NCBI GenBank assembly: GCA_964245075.1
Contig: CAXTLC010000003.1
Coordinates: 24,760 to 88,759, forward strand
DNA length: 64,000 nt
Source: LMUY01 sp964245075
Lineage (GTDB): Bacteria; Pseudomonadota; Alphaproteobacteria; Acetobacterales; Acetobacteraceae
Reading direction: 5' to 3'
The position numbers were made by a program, and so were the translations under genes. Positions within the stretch are counted from its first letter, which is position 1. The number at the start of each line of letters is the position of its first letter. Below the pieces are notes generated by a model. That model was not told the origin of the DNA. It made no database searches and saw only the letters and a program-made list of their open reading frames with translations. Positions 51,960 to 59,998 of the stretch are shown here, one piece after another.

Positions 51960-52919
51960 ATGGTCCGTCTAGCCTCCATCCTGATGATGGCGCTCACGCT
52001 GTGCGGCCCGGCCCGCGCACAGCCGAGCCCTGTGCAGCACATGGAGGTCGGCGGCCTCAGCCGGGCCTACCTGTTGGACCGCTTCGGCGCCGGCCCCCCG
52101 CAGGGCCGCCTGCCCATCGTCATCTACCTGCATGGGCTCGGCGCCTCCATCACCGACGCGGTGCCCGCGCGGTTCGACATTCCCTTTGCCGCCGAGCCCG
52201 GCATGGAGCCGGCGCTGATCGTGCGCCCGCAAGGGGTGCATCGCCAGTGGGACACCAGGACTGGCCGGATCAGCAGGTGGTCCCTCCTGGCAACCCTGAC
52301 CGGCGGGCCGGCGGACGACATCGCCTTCATGCGCGCGCTGATCGCCCACCTGGTGGCGGACGAGAACGGCGACCCTGCCCGGGTTTACGTGGCGGGCGTT
52401 TCGGCGGGCGGCTACCTGGCGGCCCGCGTCGCGTGCGAGATGGGCGGGGAGGTCGCGGCGGTCGCGGACGTGATCGCGACCGCAGCAGAGGCCGTGCTGC
52501 AATCCTGCAACCCGCGCCCGGTGCCGTTCGCGCTCCTCGCGAGCACGACCGACGAGACGGACCCGTATGCCGGCACGGGCGGGAGCGGCCGGACGCGGCT
52601 GGTGTCAGCGCCGGAGATGGCGTTCTTCTTCGCGCAACACAACGGCTGCGCCACGCGCTCCGAGACGCCGCTCCCGCACGCCGGACAGGACGGCCATTCG
52701 ACGGTGTCGCTGATCCGGTTCAGCGGCTGCACGGACGACGCGGAGGTGCTGTTCTACCGGGTCGACGGCTCCGGCCACAGCGTTCCCTCGATGGCGCCGG
52801 CCGAGGCGGCGGGGTGGGACGCGTCCGGCCGGCGCAACCGCGACATGGAAACGGGGCGGGCGCTATGGGCGTTCTTCCGCGCGCACCGGCTTGCGCCGGT
52901 TCCTGCAGAGAAACGCTGA
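51960..52919 (+). CDS. Secreted esterase, PHB depolymerase/LpqC-like alpha/beta hydrolase
   Basis: About 319 residues from ATG 51960. A signal peptide (MVRLASILMMALTLCGPARA) is followed by an alpha/beta hydrolase. PIVIYLHGLGA (about 51-61) is the oxyanion region, VAGVSAGGYLAARVA (about 144-158) has the nucleophile in GxSxG form, and GSGHSVPS near residue 280 supplies the catalytic histidine. Paired Cys in the mature part suggest disulfides, fitting periplasmic or secreted life. An earlier in-frame ATG at 51927 would overlap the divergent sulfotransferase and lack signal-peptide shape. Confidence 0.82.
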   Translation: MVRLASILMMALTLCGPARAQPSPVQHMEVGGLSRAYLLDRFGAGPPQGRLPIVIYLHGLGASITDAVPARFDIPFAAEPGMEPALIVRPQGVHRQWDTRTGRISRWSLLATLTGGPADDIAFMRALIAHLVADENGDPARVYVAGVSAGGYLAARVACEMGGEVAAVADVIATAAEAVLQSCNPRPVPFALLASTTDETDPYAGTGGSGRTRLVSAPEMAFFFAQHNGCATRSETPLPHAGQDGHSTVSLIRFSGCTDDAEVLFYRVDGSGHSVPSMAPAEAAGWDASGRRNRDMETGRALWAFFRAHRLAPVPAEKR

Positions 52920-52927
52920 TCGCGCGG

Positions 52928-53003
52928 TGGTGGAGCCAAGCGGGGTCGAACCGCTGACCTCCTGAATGCCATTCAGGCGCTCTACCAACTGAGCTATGGC
53001 CCC
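52928..53003 (-). tRNA. tRNA-Ala (anticodon GGC)
   Basis: A 76-base cloverleaf with CCA encoded. The acceptor stem is GGGGCCA / TGGCTCC, including G3:T70, the alanine identity pair. D arm GCTC...GAGC, anticodon stem CCTGA/TCAGG with loop ATGGCAT, and T arm with GGTTCGACC are all in place. Anticodon GGC reads GCC/GCU alanine codons. Confidence 0.96.
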
Positions 53004-53073
53004 ACACGCGGCCCCAACGCGGGGCAGAGCGGGCTGCTTAGCGCCCCCGCCGCGCCGTATCAACCCGCCTTGA

Positions 53074-53739
53074 TCACGCCAGGCCCGGATGCACGCTGAA
53101 CGGCGCCTCCGTCCTGGCGCGGATCTCGTCCACGCTCACGTCCGGCGCCTTGTCCACCAGCAGGAGGCCAGGGCGGCCGTCGCGGCTCCCACCGCGGCCC
53201 ACGTCGAACACCGCGAGGTCGGACACGATCAGGTTCACCACCCCTGTCCCGGTCAGCGGCAGGGTGCAGCGCTTGAGGATCTTCGGCGTGCCGTCCTTGG
53301 CGGCGTGCTCCATCAGCACCACCACCCGGCCGACGCCGGCGACCAGGTCCATGGCGCCGCCCATGCCCTTGACCATCTTGCCCGGGATCATCCAGTTCGC
53401 CAGGTCGCCGTTCTCCGCCACCTGCAACGCGCCCAGGATGGAGAGCTGGATGTGCCCGCCGCGCACCATCCCGAAGGATTGCGCGCTGTCGAAGAACGAG
53501 GTGGAAGGCAACTTCGTCACCGTCTGCTTGCCGGCGTTGATCAGGTCGGGATCTTCCTCGCCCTCGAACGGGAAGGGGCCCATGCCCATCATGCCGTTCT
53601 CGCTGTGCAGCTGGATGGAGATGCCGTCCGGGATGTGGTTGGCCACCAGGGTCGGGATGCCGATGCCGAGGTTGACGTAGAAGCCGTCCTCCAGCTCGCG
53701 GGCGGCGCGGGCGGCCATCTGGTCGCGGGTCCATGCCAT
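53074..53739 (-). CDS. scoB: 3-oxoacid CoA-transferase subunit B
   Basis: A 221-residue class I CoA-transferase beta subunit. LHSENGMMGMG (about 44-54) contains the catalytic glutamate that forms the acyl-CoA intermediate, and NLGIGIPTLVANHIP is the family start. It is 15 bases after the alpha subunit stop. Together they would move CoA from succinyl-CoA to acetoacetate or a similar acid. The related PcaIJ or AtoDA roles cannot be excluded. Confidence 0.92.
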   Translation of the reverse strand: MAWTRDQMAARAARELEDGFYVNLGIGIPTLVANHIPDGISIQLHSENGMMGMGPFPFEGEEDPDLINAGKQTVTKLPSTSFFDSAQSFGMVRGGHIQLSILGALQVAENGDLANWMIPGKMVKGMGGAMDLVAGVGRVVVLMEHAAKDGTPKILKRCTLPLTGTGVVNLIVSDLAVFDVGRGGSRDGRPGLLLVDKAPDVSVDEIRARTEAPFSVHPGLA

Positions 53740-53754
53740 GGCGGTTGCTCCTGT

Positions 53755-54465
53755 TCAGGCGGCGTGCTTGCGGGTGGTGCGCTGCTCGATGCGCTTGGGG
53801 ACGCCGGGCACGGGGACCATGCGGTGCACGAAGATGCCCGGCGTCACGATGCTGTCCGGGTCGAGCGCGCCGGGGGCTACCATCTCCTCCACCTGCGCCA
53901 CCGTGACGCGGGCGGCGGTGGCCATGACCGGGTTGAAGTTGCGCGCCGTCATCCGGTAGGTCAGGTTGCCTTCCGGGTCTCCCTTCCAGGCGTGGATGAT
54001 GGCCAGGTCGGCGGACAGCCCGGTTTCCATGACATACTCGCGGCCGTTGAAGGTGCGGACATCCTTGCCCTCGGCGATCTGCGTGCCGACGCCGGTGGCG
54101 GTGTAGAAGGCGGGGATCCCGGCGCCGCCCGCCCGGATGCGCTCGGCCAGCGTGCCCTGCGGGTTGAACTCGATCTGCAATTCCCCCGCGAGGTACTGCC
54201 GGGCGAAGGTGGCGTTCTCGCCCACGTAGGAGCTGACCATCTTGCTGATCTGCCGGGTCACCAGCAGCATGCCCAGCCCGGCGTCGTCCACCCCGGCGTT
54301 GTTGGAGATCACCGTGAGGTCCCGCACGCCGGATTCGCGGATCGCCTCGATCAGCACCGACGGGATGCCGCACAGGCCGAACCCGCCGGACATCACGGTC
54401 ATGCCGTCCCGCAGCACGCCCGCGAGCGCTTCCGCGGCAGTTCCGTAAAGCTTGTTCACCGCCAT
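53755..54465 (-). CDS. scoA: 3-oxoacid CoA-transferase subunit A
   Basis: A 236-residue alpha subunit. MSGGFGLCGIP (about 25-35) is the GGFGxxGxP CoA-binding motif, and NNAGVDDAGLGMLL plus FNPQGTLAERIRAGGAGIPAFYT (split) are typical. The start is ATG 54465, with GGGAG nine bases upstream; a longer frame to 54696 overlaps dadA and lacks family sequence. It is coupled to scoB. Confidence 0.92.
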   Translation of the reverse strand: MAVNKLYGTAAEALAGVLRDGMTVMSGGFGLCGIPSVLIEAIRESGVRDLTVISNNAGVDDAGLGMLLVTRQISKMVSSYVGENATFARQYLAGELQIEFNPQGTLAERIRAGGAGIPAFYTATGVGTQIAEGKDVRTFNGREYVMETGLSADLAIIHAWKGDPEGNLTYRMTARNFNPVMATAARVTVAQVEEMVAPGALDPDSIVTPGIFVHRMVPVPGVPKRIEQRTTRKHAA

Positions 54466-54568
54466 ATGCCCAACTCCCAGCGGCGGATACGCTGCCACCG
54501 CCGCCACGCGGACGCAATCTGGCACGCTGCGCGCATAGATGTCCCACCGCTTACCGTGAGGAATGTCC

Positions 54569-55822
54569 ATGAAGATCCTGGTCCTCGGCGCCGGCGTGGT
54601 CGGGACCACCTCTGCGTTCTTCCTGCAACAGGCCGGCCACGAGGTGACAGTGCTGGACCGGCAGCCGGCGGCGGGGATGGAAACGAGCTTCGCCAACGCC
54701 GGGCAGGTGTCCCCAGGCTACTCGGCGCCCTGGGCCGGGCCGGGCGTGCCGCTGAAGGCCATCAAGTGGATGATGATGACCCATCGCCCGCTGGTGATGC
54801 GCCCGCTGCTGGACCCGTTCATGTGGCGCTGGACGGCGCTGATGCTGCGCAACTGCACGCAAGCCGCCTACCACGTGAACAAGGCGCGCATGGTGCGCCT
54901 GGCGGAATACTCGCGTGACTGCCTGCTGGCGCTGCGGGCGGAAACGGGCCTGCGCTACGACGACCGCCAGGCCGGCACCCTGCAATTGTTCCGCACGCAG
55001 AAGCAACTGGACCACGTGGCGGAGGACACCGCCGTGCTGGAGGAGGGCGGGGTGCGGTACGAGGTGCTGGACCGCGCCGGCTGCATCGCCGCCGAGCCCG
55101 CGCTGGCCCATGCCAGGGGCCGCTTCCTCGGCGGCCTGCGCCTGCCCGGCGACGAGACGGGGGACGCCCACCAATTCACCCAGCGGCTCGCCGCGCTGGC
55201 GGCGGAGCGGGGCGTGTCGTTCGAGTACGGCCGCACGGTGGAACGGCTGCTGGTGGAAGGCGGCCGCGTGGCCGGCGCGGTGGCGGACGGCGCCACCCGG
55301 GCGGCGGACGCGACCGTGCTGGCGATGGGCAGCTATTCCCGCCGCCTGCTGGCGCCGCTGGGGATCGACATCCCGGTTTACCCGGTGAAGGGCTACTCGA
55401 TCACCGTGCCGGTCGAGAACGAGGCGGGGGCGCCGGTGTCCACCGTGATGGACGAAACCTACAAGGTGGCGATCACCCGCCTGGGCGACCGTATCCGGGT
55501 AGGCGGCACGGCGGAACTGGCCGGGTTCAGCGCCCTGCTGTCCGAGCCGCGCCGGGCGACGCTGGCCTACTCGGTGGGCAACCTGTTCCCCAAAGGAGGC
55601 GATGTCCGGCGCGCGAGCTTCTGGACCGGCCTGCGCCCGATGACGCCGGACGGCACGCCGATCATCGGGCCGACGCGGCTGGACGGGCTGTGGCTGAACA
55701 CCGGGCACGGCACGCTGGGGTGGACGATGGCCTGCGGGTCGGCCCGAGTGTTGGCGGACCTGGTGTCGGGCAAGCGGCCGGAGATCGGCTTCGAGGACTT
55801 GGCCGTGGGGCGGTATGGCTGA
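54569..55822 (+). CDS. dadA: D-amino acid dehydrogenase
   Basis: A 417-residue FAD-dependent enzyme oxidising D-amino acids to 2-oxo acids and ammonia and feeding electrons to the respiratory chain. MKILVLGAGVVGTTSAFFL is the FAD-binding loop; SFANAGQVSPGYSAPWA and GYSITVPV are DadA marks; the C terminus has LNTGHGTLGWTMACGSA. Two in-frame ATGs lie six bases apart; the GAGGA box touches the first, so the second (54569) has proper spacing. It diverges from scoA. No dadX racemase is adjacent. Confidence 0.93.
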   Translation: MKILVLGAGVVGTTSAFFLQQAGHEVTVLDRQPAAGMETSFANAGQVSPGYSAPWAGPGVPLKAIKWMMMTHRPLVMRPLLDPFMWRWTALMLRNCTQAAYHVNKARMVRLAEYSRDCLLALRAETGLRYDDRQAGTLQLFRTQKQLDHVAEDTAVLEEGGVRYEVLDRAGCIAAEPALAHARGRFLGGLRLPGDETGDAHQFTQRLAALAAERGVSFEYGRTVERLLVEGGRVAGAVADGATRAADATVLAMGSYSRRLLAPLGIDIPVYPVKGYSITVPVENEAGAPVSTVMDETYKVAITRLGDRIRVGGTAELAGFSALLSEPRRATLAYSVGNLFPKGGDVRRASFWTGLRPMTPDGTPIIGPTRLDGLWLNTGHGTLGWTMACGSARVLADLVSGKRPEIGFEDLAVGRYG

Positions 55823-56143
55823 GGCCGCGCTTCCCGCCTTTTCCAGTTTTCTCCGCGCCGATTGGGGTTGGTTCCGGGAAAAGCTGGTCGGTTCCGACGA
55901 AAGTCAGGCGAAGATTGCTCGTTCCGACTTTTCCTTGTGGGTTCCAATGAAAGGCGTTGTGCGCCCGCCGTTTTGGATAGATCCGATGGGGACCAACCTT
56001 CCGGGACGTCCTCCGCACAAATGTCGGCACCGACACCGCCTTTCTCTACCGTTGCTTCGACACGGCAGGCGGAGTGCCTTGCAGGCGCACCGTTGCGAGT
56101 GCCTGAACGTACTGTTCGCTCACATCCTTTCGACGGCCCCGGC
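55823..56143. other. Intergenic stretch with four phased GTTCC repeats
   Basis: No convincing gene. The stretch is less GC-rich than the flanks. GTTCC (three times with a preceding G) begins at 55871, 55891, 55921 and 55941, spaced 20, 30 and 20 bases, that is, on the same helix face. The wider unit resembles GGTTCCGA-GAAAG. It could be a regulator-binding array or a degenerate repeat. The remaining bases to the ModE-type site show nothing I can name. Confidence 0.5.
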
Positions 56144-56167
56144 GTTATATTTTCACGACTATAGCGT
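56144..56167 (+). promoter_or_regulatory. ModE-type molybdate operator
   Basis: CGTTATA-N10-TATAGCG: a near-perfect inverted repeat (arms CGYTATA) with the same arm sequence and spacing as the E. coli ModE box (CGNTATA-N10-TATANCG). It lies 63 bases before the binding-protein gene, in the promoter zone. It supports molybdate or tungstate as the transported ion. Binding is inferred from the match. Confidence 0.72.
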
Positions 56168-56230
56168 GGACATCGCGACGGGGCTGGCTCCTAACTGCCG
56201 CCGGAAACAAGTAGAACTGGTCGGCAAGAC

Positions 56231-57274
56231 ATGCTTGGCGCTGCAACCACCCGGATGTCCCTGGCTGCCCTGCTGGCAGGCTCTGCCCTCGCCAGCCACA
56301 GCCCGGCGAGCGCGCAGACCGCCTGCAGCACCAACCAGCCGCCGCTGATCATCTACCATGCCGGCAGCCTGTCGGCCGAGTTCACCGCCGTTGAGCAATT
56401 GTTCACCCAGCAGACAGGAGCCTGCGTCACCGACGTCGCGGCCGGCAGCCTGGACGCGGCGCGGCGCATCACCGCCGGCGGGCAGCCGGCCGACATCTTC
56501 GCCGCCGCCGACTACCTGGACATCGAGTACCTGCTCAAGCCCGCGCACTACGCCAACTACGACATCGTCTTCGCGACGAGCCGCCTGGTGCTGGCTTATA
56601 CGACGGCCAGCCGGAATGCCGGCACCATCGCGGCAACGGGCATGCCGTTCAGCCCTCCCAACTCGGTGCCCCAGGCGGCGGCGGACTGGGCGGGCCAGGT
56701 CGTGCAGGATGGCGTGCTGATCGGCGGCACCAACCCGTTCCTGGACCCGACCGGCTACCGGATCGACCTGGTGTTCCAGCTTGCGGCGCAACTGTACCCG
56801 GCGACGCCGGGCCTGTACAACACGCTGCTCAATCACTACGCGGTCCTCCGGCCGGCCGACGTGCTCGGGACCACCTACGATTACCAGATCATCTACGAGA
56901 GCAGCGCCCTGGCGGCGTACCGCGCCAATCCGTCCACGTACCGGTACGTGGCATTGCCGGACGAGGTGAGCCTGGGCGCGCCGTCCCAGGAGCAGCGTTA
57001 CAACCAGGATGTCACGGTCGTGCCGGGCCTGGGATTGCAGCAGCCTGTGTCCCACGTCGCGATCCCGGGCACCCAAGCCGCCTGGGGCGTGACCATCCTG
57101 GAAACGTCGGAGCACAAGGCCGCCGCGGCCGCCTTCTTGCAACTCCTGTTCAGCGCCCAGGGTGAGGCGTCCCAGGCCGCGCTTGGACCAACGCCGATCA
57201 ACCCTCCGGTCGTGAGCGCGACGGATTACCGGCGCCTGCCGGCGTCGCTGAAGAACCTGGTCAGCATCCAATAA
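56231..57274 (+). CDS. Molybdate/tungstate-type periplasmic binding protein (ModA/WtpA-like)
   Basis: A 347-residue exported solute-binding protein. A signal peptide (SLAALLAGSALASHSPASAQ) is followed by IIYHAGSLSAEFTAVEQLF (split, about 40-58), the oxyanion-binding start shared by ModA and especially WtpA. AAGSLDAARRITAGGQPADIFAAAD continues the family pattern. The mature part has the two-lobed type II fold. No permease or ATPase gene is adjacent in this window, so the partner is elsewhere. A ModE-type operator stands upstream, and the mobB/moaD/moaE genes are about 31 kb away. Confidence 0.8.
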   Translation: MLGAATTRMSLAALLAGSALASHSPASAQTACSTNQPPLIIYHAGSLSAEFTAVEQLFTQQTGACVTDVAAGSLDAARRITAGGQPADIFAAADYLDIEYLLKPAHYANYDIVFATSRLVLAYTTASRNAGTIAATGMPFSPPNSVPQAAADWAGQVVQDGVLIGGTNPFLDPTGYRIDLVFQLAAQLYPATPGLYNTLLNHYAVLRPADVLGTTYDYQIIYESSALAAYRANPSTYRYVALPDEVSLGAPSQEQRYNQDVTVVPGLGLQQPVSHVAIPGTQAAWGVTILETSEHKAAAAAFLQLLFSAQGEASQAALGPTPINPPVVSATDYRRLPASLKNLVSIQ

Positions 57275-57387
57275 CCGGCCCTCCCGCCGAGGGAACGCCA
57301 TCCCTGGGTTGCCCAGGGTTGCCCGGAGCTGTATGTACGAAACCGTATGCTAAAGCGGTGCGCGCTTGGATCATGCGGGAGTAGTCC

Positions 57388-58239
57388 ATGGACTGGAGCA
57401 CAACCGTCGAGGACTACTATCCCGTCAGCCCACGGCCGCGGTGGGGCTACGGCCAGGAAACGCAGCCGCAGATCGCGCAAGTCCTGGCCCGCGGGCTGCC
57501 TGGGTACCTCAATACGCTGAAGGGTTTCCTGAGCCATCGGCGGTTGGTGACCAGCGTGGCCGATTACGCGCCCGGCGAGGAAGTGAAGCCGTTCTGGAAC
57601 AACGGCTGGTTCAGCACCCTCGATGCGGCCGCGCTGATGTGCTTCATGGCGACCGAGCGGCCGGTGCGCTACGTCGAGATCGGCTCGGGCTTCTCGACCA
57701 GGTTCGCCCGGCACGCCATGCGGGAACTGGGACTTGCGACGACGATCACGTCGATCGATCCGCAGCCCAGGAAAGCCATCGACGACCTATGCGACGTCGT
57801 GATCCGGCAAGGCGTCGAGACGTGCGGCCTGGATCTGTTCGACTCGCTTGAAGCGGGAGACATCCTCTTCTTCGACGGCTCGCACCGGGTGTTCACGAAC
57901 TCGGACGTCACGATCTTCTTCTTCGAGATCCTGCCGCGCCTCAAGCCCGGCGTGCTCGTCCAGATCCATGACATCTTCCTGCCGCTGGACTACCCGGCCT
58001 CCTGGAACGCGCGGTTCTACTCGGAGCAGTACCTGCTGGGCGCCATGCTCATGTGCGGGCAGCGCCCGTTCGACGTGGTCCTGCCGCATTGCTTCCTGTA
58101 CACCCAGCAGAGCTCGTTCGCCCTGATCTCCGAGCTGCTGGCCAGCGAGGGCGAGTTCGGGCCGTCGTCGGTCTTCTACAACAATGGCCACGATACGCCC
58201 GGCGTCTCGTTCTGGCTGAGGAAGACCGGGCCGCTTTGA
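57388..58239 (+). CDS. Class I SAM-dependent methyltransferase (Methyltransf_24-like)
   Basis: A 283-residue cytoplasmic protein. SAM binding is at YVEIGSGFSTRFARHAM (about 91-107), then TSIDPQPRK (about 118-126), and ILFFDGSHRVFTNSDVTIFFFEILPRLKPG (split), typical of methyltransferases acting on glycans or small molecules. VQIHDIFLPLDYP follows. The ATG has weak upstream signals. Target unknown; it converges on maf. Confidence 0.8.
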   Translation: MDWSTTVEDYYPVSPRPRWGYGQETQPQIAQVLARGLPGYLNTLKGFLSHRRLVTSVADYAPGEEVKPFWNNGWFSTLDAAALMCFMATERPVRYVEIGSGFSTRFARHAMRELGLATTITSIDPQPRKAIDDLCDVVIRQGVETCGLDLFDSLEAGDILFFDGSHRVFTNSDVTIFFFEILPRLKPGVLVQIHDIFLPLDYPASWNARFYSEQYLLGAMLMCGQRPFDVVLPHCFLYTQQSSFALISELLASEGEFGPSSVFYNNGHDTPGVSFWLRKTGPL

Positions 58240-58266
58240 TCCTAGGCGTGCGTCACGACAGGATCA
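58237..58266. terminator. Inverted repeat between convergent methyltransferase and maf
   Basis: TGATCCT, 16 bases, AGGATCA: a perfect seven-base inverted repeat covering both stop codons. It may act as a weak two-way terminator; the long loop and lack of T tract lower confidence. Confidence 0.35.
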
Positions 58267-58855
58267 CCCGGGCATCCCGCAGGAAGCCCAGCAGGGGCAC
58301 CATGGGCAAGCCCAGCACGGCCGCCCAGTCGCCGTCGACGCGCTCGAACAGGTGCGCGCCCAGCCCTTCCAGCCGGTACGCGCCGACGCAGCCGGACAGT
58401 TCGTCCCCTTCCGCATCGAGGTAGCGGTCCAGGAACCCTTCCGAGAACGCCCGCATCGTCAGCACCGGCGATGCCAGGTGCCCCCACTGCCTCGCGCCGC
58501 CGCGCCAGCACGTCACCGCCGTCGCCAGAGAGTGCGTCCGGCCGCGCAGCCGCAGCAACTGGGCGCGCGCCGCCGCACGGTCCTCCGGCTTGTCGAACCA
58601 GCTCCCTTCGCAGTCGAGCAACTGGTCCGCCGCGATCACCAGCGCCCCCGCATGGTCCGCGCTTGCGGCCTTGGCGTCCGCCAGCGCCATCGCCGCCTCC
58701 CCGGCCGGCACGCCCCGGGCTTGCAGCGCCGCCTTCAGCGCCGTCTCGTCCACCGCCGCCGGACGCACCGTGAACCGCAGCCCGGCCGCTCCGAGCAACG
58801 CCCGCCGGGCTGCCGAGCCGCTCGCCAGCACGAGCGGCGGGGCGCCCGGCGCCAT
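58253..58855 (-). CDS. maf: Maf-like nucleotide pyrophosphatase
   Basis: A 200-residue Maf protein that hydrolyses non-canonical or modified nucleoside triphosphates. LVLASGSAARRALLGAAGL (about 8-26) is the family signature (SxSxxR), and AADQLLDCEG (about 70-79) holds the Asp/Gln pair; YRLEGLGAHLFERVDGDWAAVLGLPM closes the fold. ATG 58855 overlaps the ppsR stop by one base. The hemE-PpsR-maf grouping is the one known at alphaproteobacterial origins. Confidence 0.9.
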   Translation of the reverse strand: MAPGAPPLVLASGSAARRALLGAAGLRFTVRPAAVDETALKAALQARGVPAGEAAMALADAKAASADHAGALVIAADQLLDCEGSWFDKPEDRAAARAQLLRLRGRTHSLATAVTCWRGGARQWGHLASPVLTMRAFSEGFLDRYLDAEGDELSGCVGAYRLEGLGAHLFERVDGDWAAVLGLPMVPLLGFLRDARVILS

Positions 58856-59709
58856 CACGGCGGCGCGGCCCCCTGCTTCTGCCGCAGGTGCCAGGAATCC
58901 ATCAGTTGCAGCACGGTGGCGGCGGTTTCCTCGATGGAGCGGCGGGTGACGTCGATCACCGGCCAGCCGCGCCGGTTGCACATGCGGCGGGCCCACAGCA
59001 GCTCCTGCTTCACCGAGTCCCCGTCGATGTACTCGTTGCTTTCCTGCCGCATGGCGCCGCCGTGGGCGATCATGCGGAGGCGGTGGCGGCGGATCTCGAT
59101 CAGCGCCTGCGGGTCCAGCGTCAGGCCCACCACGGGGCAGCGCGGCTCGGCTAGGCCAGGCGGGTCCGGCAGGCCCGGCACCAGCGGCACGTTGGCCGCC
59201 TTCACGCCGCGGTTGGCCAGATAGAACGACGTAGGCGTCTTGGAGGAACGGGACACCCCCACCAGGATCACGTCCGCTTCCGCGATCCCGGTCTGCGCCT
59301 GCCCGTCATCGTGCGCCAGGACGAAGTGCATCGCGTCGATGCGGCGGAAATAGTCGGCGTCCAGCACGTACTGCCGCCCGGGGCGGGACGCCGCCTGCGC
59401 CCCCAGCTCCACCTGCAACATGCTCAGCACCGGGTCCAGCACGTTGACCACGGTCAGCTCCAACCGGGTGCAGACGCGGGAAAGGTCTTCCCGCAGGCCG
59501 GTGTCCAGCAGGGTGGAGAGCACGGGGCCGGGCTCCGCCTCGATGCCTTCCAGCACCCGGTGCAGTTGGAAGCGGGTCCGGATCAGGCTCCAGCGATGGT
59601 AGATGATCGACACGTGCTCGAACTGCGACACGGTCGCCCGCGCGATCGAGTTGAGCGTTTCCCCGGTGGCGTCGGAGACCAGATGTAGGTTGAGGCGGCC
59701 GCTGGGCAT
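58855..59709 (-). CDS. ppsR: Pyruvate,phosphate dikinase / PEP synthase regulatory protein (DUF299)
   Basis: A 284-residue bifunctional kinase/pyrophosphorylase that switches PpsA or PPDK off and on. The start is ATG 59709 (MPSGRLNLHLVSDATGETL), since family members open with HLVSDSTGET; an earlier ATG at 59766 adds non-family sequence. The P-loop-like GVSRSSKTPTSFYLANRG (split, about 154-171) binds ADP. VIDVTRRSIEETAATVL is the typical end. It diverges from hemE across the candidate origin. Confidence 0.93.
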   Translation of the reverse strand: MPSGRLNLHLVSDATGETLNSIARATVSQFEHVSIIYHRWSLIRTRFQLHRVLEGIEAEPGPVLSTLLDTGLREDLSRVCTRLELTVVNVLDPVLSMLQVELGAQAASRPGRQYVLDADYFRRIDAMHFVLAHDDGQAQTGIAEADVILVGVSRSSKTPTSFYLANRGVKAANVPLVPGLPDPPGLAEPRCPVVGLTLDPQALIEIRRHRLRMIAHGGAMRQESNEYIDGDSVKQELLWARRMCNRRGWPVIDVTRRSIEETAATVLQLMDSWHLRQKQGAAPP

Positions 59710-59998
59710 GATTGCGAGGATAACGGGGATAACCTGGGCTGCCAGCACTTTTCTGGCGGGCTCCACCGAATAACGGGGATAAGTCCACCGTTTCGCGGTA
59801 CGGGGGATAGTACGCGGCCCGTCCCTGTGCTATCCTGGGACAAACCCAATTTCGCCAGCAAAAACAGGGTGTTGCTGGTATGCCAGCTTGTGGACAATGC
59901 TGTGGGCGGTTGCTGCGGAGTCGGGGTACCCGGCTATCCACAGGGTACAACCACCTTCCACAGCTAGCTTAAAAGACTTTCTACTTTATAGAGGGAGC
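59710..59998. other. Candidate chromosomal replication origin between ppsR and hemE
   Basis: A 289-base gene-free gap. DnaA-box-like sites: TTGTCCACA on the minus strand (59889-59897, one mismatch) and CTATCCACA (59934-59942, one mismatch). The 13-mer ATAACGGGGATAA is present twice exactly 50 bases apart (59720, 59770), each containing TTATCCCCG in reverse, and further GGATA/TATCC motifs occur at 59717, 59805 and 59831. An AT-rich stretch (TTAAAAGACTTTCTACTTTA, 59969-59988) precedes hemE and could unwind. Gene order hemE / PpsR / maf is that of the Caulobacter and Rickettsia origins. Confidence 0.65.

Noticed and set aside
55871..55950. GTTC motifs considered as LexA boxes
   Set aside because: Spacing between GTTC copies is 16 or more bases, not the required seven.
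55815..56348. Overlapping short frames on both strands between dadA and the binding protein
   Set aside because: No ribosome-binding sites, mixed composition, and a regulatory palindrome lies inside; treated as non-coding.
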